A DNA stretch of 64,000 bases from positions 1,922,001 through 1,986,000 of the forward strand of contig NZ_BLJF01000001.1 of NCBI RefSeq assembly GCF_009932335.1. Direction: 5' to 3'. Made by a program: the position numbers and the translations under genes. The notes under the pieces were generated by a model that saw nothing but the letters and a program-made list of their open reading frames with translations, ran no database searches and was not told the origin of the DNA. Source of the stretch: Pseudomonas asiatica. GTDB taxonomy: Bacteria > Pseudomonadota > Gammaproteobacteria > Pseudomonadales > Pseudomonadaceae. Below, one piece after another: positions 8,747 to 17,273 of this stretch. Positions within the stretch are counted from its first letter, which is position 1. Every line of letters begins with the position of its first letter.

Positions 8747-9700
8747 ATGCACCGGGTCGGCTATCTCATCACCGAAGGTTTCCAGATCATGTCGCTGGCG
8801 ACGCAGGCCGTGTTCGAGTTCGCGAACATTGTCGCGGGCGAAACGGTTTACAAGATCCAGAATTTTTCCATCGGCGGCGGCACGGTGCGTTCTTCCCTGG
8901 GCATGTACATGGACACGCTGCCGTTGGGCGCTCCTGGTCTGGCTGATACCTGGATGATCACGGGAACCCTGACGCCGCTGACTCCGCCAGGCGAGGAAGT
9001 GCTGGCCAGCGTCAGAGGCTTTGTCGATGGCGCTCGACGCACTGCCGGTCTGTGCACCGGCTGTTTCGTGTTGGCTCAGGCAGGCGTGCTGGACAACCGG
9101 CGGGCCACGACACATTGGGCCTATGCGAAAAAGTTGCGGGAACTGCACCCGCAGATCGAAGTGGAAGAAGACCGAATCTTCATTGTGGACGGGCAGATCT
9201 GGACGTCCGCCGGGATGACCGCCGCCCTGGACATGGCGCTGGGTATGGTGGAAAAAGACCTGGGAACCGAGATGGCCAGGTCAGTGGCACGCAAGCTGGT
9301 GATGCATCAGCGCCGCTCCGGAGGGCAATCGCAGCATTCCGAGTTGCTGGCGCTTTCGCCGAAGTCTGATCGGATACAAAACGCCCTGGATTACGCGCGC
9401 AAGCATTTGAGCCGTCCATTGAGTGTCGAAGAGCTCGCCGAGTCCGTGCATTTGAGCCCCCGACAATTTACCCGCGTTTTCACTGCCGAGACAGGTCAGT
9501 CACCCGCCAAGGCTGTGGAAAGCCTGCGTCTCGAGGCTGCCCGCCTGATGATCGAGCAGAGTCGCCACAGCCTGGATGTGGTGGCGAAGGAAACCGGGTT
9601 CAGGGACCGTCGGCACATGCGGGAGGTGTTCATTCGTGGTTTTGGTGTCCCGCCTCAAGCCGTGCGAAGAGATGCCCGGCGGGTCGTATTGGTTGAATGA
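8747..9700 (+). CDS. GlxA-type AraC-family regulator (DJ-1/PfpI domain plus HTH)
   Basis: A 317-residue protein. The N-terminal half is a DJ-1/PfpI-like amidotransferase fold with the elbow GLCTGCFVLAQAG (Cys near residue 103); the C-terminal 100 residues contain the two AraC helix-turn-helix motifs (LSVEELAESVHLSPRQFTRV and LDVVAKETGFRDRRHMREVF). The ATG at 8747 is chosen over the upstream one because GGAG is correctly spaced and the conserved fold begins there. Probable regulator of the divergent dehydrogenase genes. Confidence 0.87.
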   Translation: MHRVGYLITEGFQIMSLATQAVFEFANIVAGETVYKIQNFSIGGGTVRSSLGMYMDTLPLGAPGLADTWMITGTLTPLTPPGEEVLASVRGFVDGARRTAGLCTGCFVLAQAGVLDNRRATTHWAYAKKLRELHPQIEVEEDRIFIVDGQIWTSAGMTAALDMALGMVEKDLGTEMARSVARKLVMHQRRSGGQSQHSELLALSPKSDRIQNALDYARKHLSRPLSVEELAESVHLSPRQFTRVFTAETGQSPAKAVESLRLEAARLMIEQSRHSLDVVAKETGFRDRRHMREVFIRGFGVPPQAVRRDARRVVLVE

Positions 9701-9745
9701 CAACGCACGCAGCCCGGTGGATGTGCGCTTTCTTGCTCTGATCCA

Positions 9746-10127
9746 CTACACAGGAAGCAGGTGTTCTCGTTCAAGCAACTCGATGTTGGATGGCTTGACA
9801 CGAACTTCGTGAAGCTCTGGGGCAGTGAACCAGCGGCACTCGACTATCTCATGATCTGCAGCAGGCTTTGCTCCTGCTTCAACAGGCAGCTGATAGAGGT
9901 AGTGCTCCTCACCTGCGAGCACGTAATGGTTGAGGAATCGAGCACCATTGAAGGGTAGGCAAGTTTCCTCCATCAGCTCGCGCTGCGCTGTATCCAGGTG
10001 GTGCTCGCCTGGGTCAATCTTCCCGCCTGGCAACGCCCATTCAGCCGCCTTGCTTGCGCACGAAAAGGATGCGTCCTGCTTGCAGGCAAATGACGGTCGA
10101 GTGTCGTTCTCTGGCGTTGTTCATCAT
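9746..10127 (-). pseudogene. Nudix hydrolase broken by a +1 frameshift
   Basis: The gene starts at 10127 behind a GGGAGGGG ribosome site and reads a normal Nudix N-terminus (RHSTVICLQAGRILFVRKQGG), then hits TGA near 10048. The continuation is intact in another frame as WALPGGKIDPGE and onward to 9746. Removing one T would join GG-E-WALPGG exactly as in the family. The Nudix box is otherwise complete (G-x5-E-x7-REL-x-EE) except that the late Gly is Cys. Either a true inactivating insertion or a sequencing error; programmed shifting is less likely. Confidence 0.75.
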
Positions 10128-10150
10128 GCCCCTCCCGTACCATGGAGGTG

Positions 10151-10177
10151 GCATCAGGGCAGCAATCACCCTGATGC
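10151..10177 (-). terminator. Hairpin after the Gly/Gln-rich gene
   Basis: GCATCAGGG and CCCTGATGC form a perfect 9-bp stem with a 9-base loop. It is 13 bases past the distal stop of the Gly/Gln-rich gene and upstream of the Nudix gene on the same strand. No T run follows, so it may be a weak terminator or an mRNA-stabilising hairpin. Confidence 0.45.
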
Positions 10178-10190
10178 CTGCTGCTGATTA

Positions 10191-10505
10191 TCAGCGCTCT
10201 TTATCCCACTGCTGCTGATCATCTGCCTGGTTTTGCTGACCACCCATGCGGTCCTTGTCTTGCAGGTTCTGGTTCTGCTTGTCGGTTGTACCCTAGCCGC
10301 CCTGGCTGCCCGTATCACGGGAACGTTCCCAGTCTTTGTTCATCTTGTCCTCAGGTTTTTGGCCGGATTGGCTGCCACCTTGCTGCTGACCGGGCATCCG
10401 CCCCCCCGAACCTTGGCCGCCTTGCTGGCCAGCTCCGGCAGTATTGTTGCCCATGCCGGTGTCAGCATTGCCCTGGTTGCCACCTTTGTCTTGATTGTTT
10501 GCCAT
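10191..10505 (-). pseudogene. Gly/Gln/Asn-rich stress-type protein with an internal stop
   Basis: From the ATG at 10505 (GAGGT ribosome site) the frame encodes 70 residues of Gly, Gln and Asn (MANNQDKGGNQGNADTGMGN...), stopping at TAG 10293-10295. The same frame continues with identical composition for 33 more residues (GTTDKQNQNLQDKDRMGGQQ...) to a proper TGA at 10191. A single C-to-T change in CAG would create the stop. The composition resembles the KGG-type stress-induced, intrinsically disordered small proteins. The short form may still be functional. Confidence 0.7.
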
Positions 10506-10687
10506 GATCGCTTACCTCGGGTCAGACACAGGAAGATCTGTGTGTACTGTTATGACCGAGGCCCGTTCGCGCGGTATGCAAGGAATATTTGGCTAGCTGA
10601 CTAAACGCATGAATTTCAGGGGTACGAGATTTTGGTGTGTGAACAGGAAGGTGCCTGAAGGGCAGCGCCATCTGCGAATCCCTGTTC

Positions 10688-10712
10688 GGGGCGATCGGTG
10701 ATCGCCCCTTTT
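10688..10712 (+). terminator. Hairpin with T run
   Basis: GGGGCGATC and GATCGCCCC pair around a 3-base loop and are followed by TTTT on the plus strand. The adjacent gene (10718-12325) is on the minus strand, for which the hairpin is immediately downstream but lacks a U tract. It could serve both directions. No plus-strand gene ends just before it. Confidence 0.55.
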
Positions 10713-10717
10713 ACGGT

Positions 10718-12325
10718 TCAGGGGCGGTCCTTGAGGGTTTCGAAGGCTTTGACGCTTTTGATCAGGCTTTTGTTGCTGGCGGAGCCGGCACTGTTGAACA
10801 GGAAAGAGAAATCCGAGGCCAATGACGGGCTGCCGGCAATCGTCGCGTACTGATGGCACTGATTGCAGTCATCACCCTGCACGTAGGTCTCCATGGTGGT
10901 GTTGGCCACCGGCACGTTGCCCTGGCTGATGAACGGCCCGTACGACAGCGGCACTTGCGCGTTGGCGCCCGGTTCCGGGCTGGGCGGATTGGGGGCGAGG
11001 GTCCAGAGTACGTTGATCAGCTTGTAGTACTGAAACACCGACTTGCCTTGGCTGTGCTGCGCGAAGTTGGCTTGTACCGCGCTGTTGAGGGCTTGCAGGT
11101 CGCCGGGCACGGGGTGTACGCGGGTGGTCTGTACCGGCTGGTCGCGTGGGAAGAGATCGGTGCAGTCCTTGTCGGGATGCGTTTGCTTGCACTGGATACG
11201 GGCTTGGTTCGGTGTGCACTCGGGGCCGTCGCCACAGTCAGGGTTGTTGAAGGCAAACCCGTTTGGCGGGGTTTGTTGCGGCGGGACCTGGGCCGGTTCG
11301 GGCACGTTGTCCACCTGCTCGAAGGTGGTCCAGATGAAGTTGGGCGAAGCCTGGGTCTTGTTGATGATATGCAGGCCCACCAGCCCCACCACCTCCTGGG
11401 TGCACTCCAGCGTGTCGGGGCGTTTGAGCCAGGCGACGGTAGTCAGGTAGCGCCCGAACAGCTCGGGTTTGCCGGTCAGCACCCGCCAGGCGGCCTTGAG
11501 CTCGATCGCGCCCAGTTGCTCCTGTGGCACTGGGGAGGTCGGCAGTGAGCGCATCGGTTCGCCGATGGGCAGCGACAGGCCCTCCGGTGTCTGGCCGTCG
11601 AGGTTTTGCGCGACCTTCAACTGGTTGGCAGCGTCGTAGAGCCCCTTGTCGACGATGTAGTCGAACTCGGCCTTGCCCACCTTGCGCTCAAAAAATACCA
11701 GTTTGCCCGCCTGGTCCGTCAGCCAGCCGCCGGACGCCTCCATGACCGGGTCGGGAATGGACGCAAGTGTCCCGGTCGACAGGTGGAAACCGTGCAAGGC
11801 ATTGATCGCGCCTTCGGAGGTGGCGTTCATGAACTTGCGTGCGCCCACCTTGAGCGCCTTGAGGCTACCCTGGGTGCTGCAGCCGGACGGCACCAGGGTT
11901 TCCACGCCCCAGCCGGTAGGCGTGGGTGCGCCGGGCAGGAAGATGTCGTTGGCGTCCTTGTAGCTGGCCCATACCGGGGCCACGCTCATGGGCTGACCCG
12001 GTGCAGAGGGGACCCCGAACTGCGCCAGCGTGCTTTGCATGTCGGGTTCACCCGCCAGGCTGGCGGTGGCTGGCCAACCGGGGTTCACCGGCCAGTTCAA
12101 GGCAATGAACAACTGCCAGCCAAAGCAGTTCATGAACGCCTGGCTGGTGGCATTGAAGTTGTTGACCGGCAGGAATCCCCCGCTGGCCGGGTTGAACACC
12201 AATTGCTTCTGTACACAGGTATCGGCGTCCGACAGCGTGGCCGCCGTGGCGGGTTGCGGGGTCGACAGGCACAGTAGAATGCCGCACAGCAGCGACAGAA
12301 GACTCAAGCGTGACCTGGACATCAT
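10718..12325 (-). CDS. Exported mono-haem cytochrome c-type protein
   Basis: A 535-residue protein with a Sec signal peptide (LSLLSLLCGILLCLS, cleavage probably after ATA at about residue 28). A single haem-c motif CNQCH lies at residues 487-491, with no other CxxCH. The preceding 450 residues are not a recognised cytochrome domain, contain many Cys and Trp, and suggest a large periplasmic domain. It is the third gene of the tyrosinase operon, 76 bases after the second. A periplasmic electron-acceptor role for that operon is inference. Confidence 0.72.
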   Translation of the reverse strand: MMSRSRLSLLSLLCGILLCLSTPQPATAATLSDADTCVQKQLVFNPASGGFLPVNNFNATSQAFMNCFGWQLFIALNWPVNPGWPATASLAGEPDMQSTLAQFGVPSAPGQPMSVAPVWASYKDANDIFLPGAPTPTGWGVETLVPSGCSTQGSLKALKVGARKFMNATSEGAINALHGFHLSTGTLASIPDPVMEASGGWLTDQAGKLVFFERKVGKAEFDYIVDKGLYDAANQLKVAQNLDGQTPEGLSLPIGEPMRSLPTSPVPQEQLGAIELKAAWRVLTGKPELFGRYLTTVAWLKRPDTLECTQEVVGLVGLHIINKTQASPNFIWTTFEQVDNVPEPAQVPPQQTPPNGFAFNNPDCGDGPECTPNQARIQCKQTHPDKDCTDLFPRDQPVQTTRVHPVPGDLQALNSAVQANFAQHSQGKSVFQYYKLINVLWTLAPNPPSPEPGANAQVPLSYGPFISQGNVPVANTTMETYVQGDDCNQCHQYATIAGSPSLASDFSFLFNSAGSASNKSLIKSVKAFETLKDRP

Positions 12326-12401
12326 TGCGCTCCTTGCAAGCTGTGAAGCCGCACCCGAAGGTGCGGCGGTAGAAGGGCGTAAGTGGCGTAAGTGGCGTGG
12401 C

Positions 12402-14138
12402 TCAGGCGCCAGGCACCAGCGCCAGGCCAGATTCCCAAGGGTGGTCTGTCGCGCTCACGTTCACATCTTCACCCGGGTTGAGGGCACGCACTGCCACCAG
12501 GCCGGGTGCTGCGGAGGGGCTGACCGTGATGGTCAGAATGTAGGCCTGGGTGCCGCCCGAGTTGGTCTGGCTAGGAATGGCCGATGCGTCGGGCAGGTAC
12601 TGGGTGACCTGCGCCGTCACCCCAGGGTTGGAGAATTGCACCCTTGCATTCTGCGCCGTGGTAGTCGGGTCGGCACCTTGCACCACCAGCACGAACTGGT
12701 TGCTGCTACCCGGTGCAAGCCAGGCGGGCAGGTCGGTGGGGGATTGCCCGTAGAACAGATCCAGCGGCAGCAGTTGCACTGGCCAGGGTTGCAGGCCGGC
12801 CACCCGGTCCTGCACGCATGGGAACGCTTGAGGCGCAGTGCTGAGCGGCTTGACGGTGACGCTCAGGCCGACCAGCAGTTGTTGGGCGATGACCCACACA
12901 TAGTTGACCTTCTGGTTGTTGATGGTGATGTCGTTGATCGAGAAGCCGGCGCTTTCCGGCACCTCGAACACCGCCTGCAGGATCTGGTCGGAACCATTGG
13001 CGGCCGACTTCGCCGTACCGCGCGTGATGCGCCAGTACTGGCTCACGTCCTGGCCTTGCGGGCCCTTCCAGGCGCTGAAATCGGTGGGCTGCTGCAAGTA
13101 CAGGCCAATGGGGTTGGTCAGCGACAGTCGGTTGTTCACTGCCGTGGTATTGGCCATGAAACCGATGTGCGGATCAGAGTTGCGATAGTTTTGCCCGTAC
13201 TGCGCGCAGCAGATCAACGACTGGGCGTTCTGACTGCTGCTCACCGGGCGCAGGATGGTGGCGGCGGCGGCCAGGTACACCTCGGCGCTGAGGGTATTGG
13301 GGCCGGAGGTCAGGTGCATCGCACCGCCGTACTGGCCGGGCACACAGGCCGTTCCGGCGTTCCATTTGTTGACGGTGTCATAGGCCGGCTTGCCGGTGGT
13401 GGGGTCGATGACCGGGTCGCCGGCCTTGCCGGTCGGGCAGTCGACGGTGTAGCGCAGGTACAGGTCTTCGAGTTGCACGTTCGGGTCGATGTAGTCGCGG
13501 TACAGGCCCAGCACTGCGTTCGGGTCGATGCGCCACATGGTCAGGAAGTACGCGGGGTTTTCGCAGGTGAAGGTGATCTTGCGCATGTTGCCGTTGGCAT
13601 CGCGTACGATCGACCACTCGCAGTACTCGTCGAGCCAGCCCCGCGGGCCGGAAGGCGAGAACGCCGTGTACTTGCCGTTCCAGTCGATGCTCGGGCAGCG
13701 CTTGGCCGGCAGTTGCAGCACAGTACCTTGCTTGTTGGGGTCGTAGAGCATGTAGAGGGTGTTGTCGAGCGTGATCTGGCCGTGGTCGGTCAACGCCATC
13801 ACCTGGTCCAGGGTCATGGCCTTGCCACCCAGCTGGGGAATGACCGCCGCACCGTTGTTGTAGAAGAACGTCCAGAGCCGGTTGGGGAAGGGCGCCCAGG
13901 TGATCGCCGGGGCGGTCACGTCGCCGAAACCTTCCACCAGCGGGTTGTAGTAACCCGAGCGGGGGGCGTCGTTCAGGCCCGACCAGGGGTTGCCGATGAT
14001 CGACGATTCGGTCCAGCCGGTGAGGTTGTTGTTCCAGTCGGTTTCAAACTGCGGCAACTGATCTTCCAGGCCCAGCTTGTTGTAGTCCTTGGGGGCTTGG
14101 CCGGCGGGAGAGGTGAACTGCTTGAAGGGCGCGCTCAT
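12402..14138 (-). CDS. Large protein of unknown family in tyrosinase operon
   Basis: A 578-residue soluble protein with no signal peptide or membrane helix. The central part (EYCEWSIVRDANGNMRKITF, PAYFLTMWRIDPNAVLGLYR) looks the most conserved in character; the last 120 residues are beta-rich and Ig-like (NQFVLVVQGADPTTTAQNAR, AYILTITVSPSAAPGLVAVR). Several Cys are scattered, including a CC pair. Its ATG overlaps the tyrosinase stop by 4 bases with AGGAG upstream, so the two are made together. A partner, maturation factor or second oxidoreductase is possible. I do not recognise the family. Confidence 0.75.
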   Translation of the reverse strand: MSAPFKQFTSPAGQAPKDYNKLGLEDQLPQFETDWNNNLTGWTESSIIGNPWSGLNDAPRSGYYNPLVEGFGDVTAPAITWAPFPNRLWTFFYNNGAAVIPQLGGKAMTLDQVMALTDHGQITLDNTLYMLYDPNKQGTVLQLPAKRCPSIDWNGKYTAFSPSGPRGWLDEYCEWSIVRDANGNMRKITFTCENPAYFLTMWRIDPNAVLGLYRDYIDPNVQLEDLYLRYTVDCPTGKAGDPVIDPTTGKPAYDTVNKWNAGTACVPGQYGGAMHLTSGPNTLSAEVYLAAAATILRPVSSSQNAQSLICCAQYGQNYRNSDPHIGFMANTTAVNNRLSLTNPIGLYLQQPTDFSAWKGPQGQDVSQYWRITRGTAKSAANGSDQILQAVFEVPESAGFSINDITINNQKVNYVWVIAQQLLVGLSVTVKPLSTAPQAFPCVQDRVAGLQPWPVQLLPLDLFYGQSPTDLPAWLAPGSSNQFVLVVQGADPTTTAQNARVQFSNPGVTAQVTQYLPDASAIPSQTNSGGTQAYILTITVSPSAAPGLVAVRALNPGEDVNVSATDHPWESGLALVPGA

Positions 14139-15961
14139 GTCGGTTCTCCTGATGTGCGTGAGGTGGAAGCAGAGCAGCAGCCGGCGACCGGGGGCGGGCC
14201 GGCGAGGGTCTGGCGCGGGTCGTCCCACACCAGTTGGGCGATGAAACCGGGCAAGGTCATGTATTCGTCAGGCGTCAGCACGCGGCCGCTGTCGAGGTGG
14301 GTCACCACCAGCGACAACTGCACCGCGTCGCCGCGGGCAAGGCCCAGCGCAGCGGCGTTGCGGGCCGCATTCAGTGCGCGGGACACGCCGTGGGTGATGC
14401 ATCGGCCCTTGTCGTCCACCAGCCCCATGCCGATACGGCTGAAGCGCCCCACGTAATGGGGGTTGTCGGCGCTGATGTGCTGCGTGGCAGCGTCGGGCTG
14501 GTCGAGAAAGACATCGATCAGATAGGTGTCATGGGTGCAGCGCACATGATCGAACACCACCCACGGCCCGGGCCCTGCGGCGTTGCCCGCGGCAGGCCCG
14601 GCTGTTGCGCTGTGCTTGCAGCAGGCGCCGGTGGCCGCCTTGGGCGCGCCGAATTGTGGGGCCACCGGCACGCCGTAGTCGTAGCCGATGTGCCGGCTGT
14701 CCTGGGCCATGTCGCCGATGGTGGTGTAGCGCCAGGCGTCGGCGCTGGTGAATGTGAGCTGCGTGGCATCGTGACCGGAGAACGGCTGGAGCAGGCACTG
14801 CGTGGTGAATTGCGCCCCGGGGTTGGCCCTGATCCATACCTCGAGCATGCGGTCGATGTTGGCGTGGTAGGAGCAGAACACCGGGTCGAAGGCGGTGTAG
14901 GCGTTGTCGGCCATGTCGCCGCCGATCCAGCCGTGATAGTTGTCGTGGGGTTGCTCGTAAAGGCCGTCGAAGTTGAGGGCACGATTGGGGTACAGGCTGT
15001 CCTTCTGGGGCGGGTCGAACACCGGGATGTTGGCCCACGGATAACCGGGCACACCCTGTGGTTGGCTGAAGGTGGTGAACTTCAGGGCATCCACCACCTG
15101 TTGCTGGAAAATCCGGCTCATGCCGAACAAACGGGTGCGCTCCGAACGCGAGTCGTCACCGTGGGTGTAGAACAACCGGTCGCGTTGCACATACCGGCAG
15201 TCCACCCCTTTGACCGCACCGCTGGCGCACACTTTCGAACAACCATCCTTGGCGGCCGCGTAGCGCAAGGGGTTGGGCCGGGTTTCGCCGGTGTGCGGGT
15301 GCACATAGGTTTCATCGAGAAAAGCCTGGGGCAGGCCGGCCTGTGGGCTGCCGTCGACGCTGGCGTCTTCGGCCATCCAGTCCCAATAGGGAATGGCACA
15401 GTCGATCAGTTGTTCCAGATACAACAGGTAGGCCCGGTGCCAGAGGGCAAACGCCTCCTGATAATGCAGGCACCAGTTGGTGTGGATGTAGGCGTAACGT
15501 TGCCAGGGCGAACCACTGTCGGGGTCGCCCACCTGCATTACATCGTCCAGGCGGGCGCGGTACAGGTTCAGTTCCTCAAGGGTCAGGGCGCGGATGTCCT
15601 TTCTCACCCGCCTGACCGATTGCGGCAGGTCTGGTGGCGGAATGCGTTCGGCCAGGTCGAAGGGAGAATCGGCGTCCAGGCGCCAGCCCTGGTTGACCCA
15701 CAACCTGAAGGTTTCCAGCGCATCGATCGGCCAGAACTGTTGCTGGTCGAGGGTCAGCGGCATGTTGCGCGAGGCCAGGTGCTGGTAGATGGTTTCTGAC
15801 CAGGTTTTGACCGAGTCCGGGTCGTCCAGGTAGACGAAATAGGCGTTCATGCACCCGGTCCACGAGGCTGCCACGGCCGCGCGCTGCGCAGCGGGGATCC
15901 AGTAGGGAGCGGTAAAAAGGCCGTGGATGTCCGCGGTCCATGTCGGTTTCGCGATGATCAT
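14135..15961 (-). CDS. Tyrosinase-family type-3 copper oxidase
   Basis: A 608-residue protein carrying both copper sites. CuA has H160, H166 and H175 with the usual H-x8-H spacing (CLHYQEAFALWHRAYLLYLE); CuB has H339-x3-H343 and H366 (YHANIDRMLEVW). Tyrosinases hydroxylate phenols and oxidise catechols to quinones with O2. About 100 N-terminal residues precede the catalytic domain and a further domain follows it, so it is much longer than Streptomyces tyrosinases. There is no signal peptide. The start at 15961 has GAGAGG 6 bases upstream; a longer frame to 15991 is less likely. First gene of a three-gene operon. Confidence 0.88.
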   Translation of the reverse strand: MIIAKPTWTADIHGLFTAPYWIPAAQRAAVAASWTGCMNAYFVYLDDPDSVKTWSETIYQHLASRNMPLTLDQQQFWPIDALETFRLWVNQGWRLDADSPFDLAERIPPPDLPQSVRRVRKDIRALTLEELNLYRARLDDVMQVGDPDSGSPWQRYAYIHTNWCLHYQEAFALWHRAYLLYLEQLIDCAIPYWDWMAEDASVDGSPQAGLPQAFLDETYVHPHTGETRPNPLRYAAAKDGCSKVCASGAVKGVDCRYVQRDRLFYTHGDDSRSERTRLFGMSRIFQQQVVDALKFTTFSQPQGVPGYPWANIPVFDPPQKDSLYPNRALNFDGLYEQPHDNYHGWIGGDMADNAYTAFDPVFCSYHANIDRMLEVWIRANPGAQFTTQCLLQPFSGHDATQLTFTSADAWRYTTIGDMAQDSRHIGYDYGVPVAPQFGAPKAATGACCKHSATAGPAAGNAAGPGPWVVFDHVRCTHDTYLIDVFLDQPDAATQHISADNPHYVGRFSRIGMGLVDDKGRCITHGVSRALNAARNAAALGLARGDAVQLSLVVTHLDSGRVLTPDEYMTLPGFIAQLVWDDPRQTLAGPPPVAGCCSASTSRTSGEPT

Positions 15962-16108
15962 AAGGTCCCTCTCATGCGCCCCGCAGGCCATATTCGGCCG
16001 GGCTGCTAAGCTCAGTTGATGGTAAAGAGCTGACGCGCAGGGAATCGTGCAAATTGGCGCGTTCTTGCGGCGGATTCATTGCAGTTTTTCAGGGAAGACA
16101 CGTGAAAA

Positions 16109-16600
16109 ATGACAGACGCCATGGATCTGAAGATTCTGGGAAAGCTGCAAAAGGATTGCAGCCAGAATCTGGAGTTGCTGAGCGACAGCGTTGGGCTGTC
16201 TTCCACCAGTTGCTACCGGCGTATCAGGCGCCTGGGGAGCGCAGGCATCATCAAGGCCAAGGTCGCGATACTGGACGAGCGCAAGCTTGGCATTCAGGTG
16301 ACTGCCTTCTTTCTGGTGAAGCTGGACCGCGACAGCAACGACATTGACCGCAAGATGCAGCACATCCTGGCCAGCCACCCGGAGATTCAGGACTGTTACC
16401 TGATGACGGGCGAGTTCGACTTCGTGATGGTTGCCAAGTTTCGCGATGCCACCGAGTACACCGACTATATCTACCGGTTTCTCGACACCTACCGAGATAT
16501 TCCGATTCGCACTTACTCCTCGACGTTGGTGGTGCGCACGGTAAAGAAATCGTACGAATTGCCGCTGGGAGGAGGGCTGCAGCAGGCTGTCGATGCCTGA
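16109..16600 (+). CDS. Lrp/AsnC-family transcriptional regulator
   Basis: A 163-residue protein: N-terminal winged HTH (MDLKILGKLQKDCSQNLELL, LSSTSCYRRIRRLGSAGII) and a C-terminal RAM/ligand-binding domain (VTAFFLVKLDRDSNDI, LMTGEFDFVMVAKFRDATEY). It is divergent from the tyrosinase operon with 147 bases between starts. Family members sense amino acids, so control by tyrosine or a related amino acid is a reasonable inference. An in-frame ATG four codons downstream is an alternative start. Confidence 0.87.
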   Translation: MTDAMDLKILGKLQKDCSQNLELLSDSVGLSSTSCYRRIRRLGSAGIIKAKVAILDERKLGIQVTAFFLVKLDRDSNDIDRKMQHILASHPEIQDCYLMTGEFDFVMVAKFRDATEYTDYIYRFLDTYRDIPIRTYSSTLVVRTVKKSYELPLGGGLQQAVDA

Positions 16601-16647
16601 CAAAGCTAGCGCGGTACCTTGAACCGCTCGTGATACTCAGCATTTAT

Positions 16648-17100
16648 TCAGAGGTAGATTGCTGCCGTACCGTCGGAAGAGTACAGATGTGCTCCTTGAT
16701 TGAGCAAAGGCTCAGTTTGAATGGACGCTTGTCGCTGCCAAGCCTGCGGCGACATTCCCTCGGCCTTGACGAATGTGCGACAGAAGTGGGACTGATCGCA
16801 GAAACCGCACTCCAGTGCGATCTCAGCGAGCATCATTCCCGAGCCCCCCAGTAGTTCCTTGCTTTTGCGCAAGCGTTGTTCACGCATCCACTGCTGCGGG
16901 GGCACATGCAGGGTATCCCTGAACATTCGTGTGAAATGGCTACGCGACAGCGAGCAGGCTTGGGCGAGTTCCGTAACCGTTATGCCGGTGTCCAGGTTCT
17001 CCAGCATCAACCTCTTGGCAGTCGTGACCTGCCAGGGCTTGAGGAGCCCGGTCGTTTTCAGTGCGACAGTCGCCAGCACAGTGCAGTGATCGCTGTTCAT
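16648..17100 (-). CDS. AraC-family transcriptional regulator (DNA-binding domain only)
   Basis: A 150-residue protein with both AraC helix-turn-helix motifs (ITVTELAQACSLSRSHFTRM and MLAEIALECGFCDQSHFCRT) and the family tail (GMSPQAWQRQ). The N-terminal sensor domain found in most AraC proteins is reduced to about 25 residues. It sits 173 bases downstream of the isochorismatase-like gene on the same strand and is convergent with the Lrp gene. Its target is not evident. Confidence 0.83.
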   Translation of the reverse strand: MNSDHCTVLATVALKTTGLLKPWQVTTAKRLMLENLDTGITVTELAQACSLSRSHFTRMFRDTLHVPPQQWMREQRLRKSKELLGGSGMMLAEIALECGFCDQSHFCRTFVKAEGMSPQAWQRQASIQTEPLLNQGAHLYSSDGTAAIYL

Positions 17101-17273
17101 ACAAATCCATTAATCAATGAAGTGGGCACGCACATTTCGAGTGGGCAGAGCAGGCCACTGCAGCCGCGGGCGGGCTACAGACGATAACGCTCGATTCGAT
17201 GGCCTGGCTCAGCCAGCCGGCGTATCCATCAGCGGGTCAATGAACAGCCCCTGGAGGCAGGGGCTGGCAATGG

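Noticed and set aside
10048..10127. Programmed +1 frameshifting in the Nudix gene
   Set aside because: The codon before TGA (GGC) does not offer good +1 re-pairing, and no upstream stimulator was found. Mutation or sequencing error explains it more simply.
12030..14456. An 808-residue plus-strand open frame opposite the unknown protein and cytochrome genes
   Set aside because: Its translation is Arg/Val/Gly-rich without domain character, while the minus-strand genes in the same place have ribosome sites, overlaps and recognisable motifs. It is a GC-rich antisense shadow.
14234..15799. A 521-residue plus-strand open frame opposite the tyrosinase gene
   Set aside because: It mirrors the codon structure of the tyrosinase gene, which has complete copper-binding motifs. 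No ribosome site or domain is seen.
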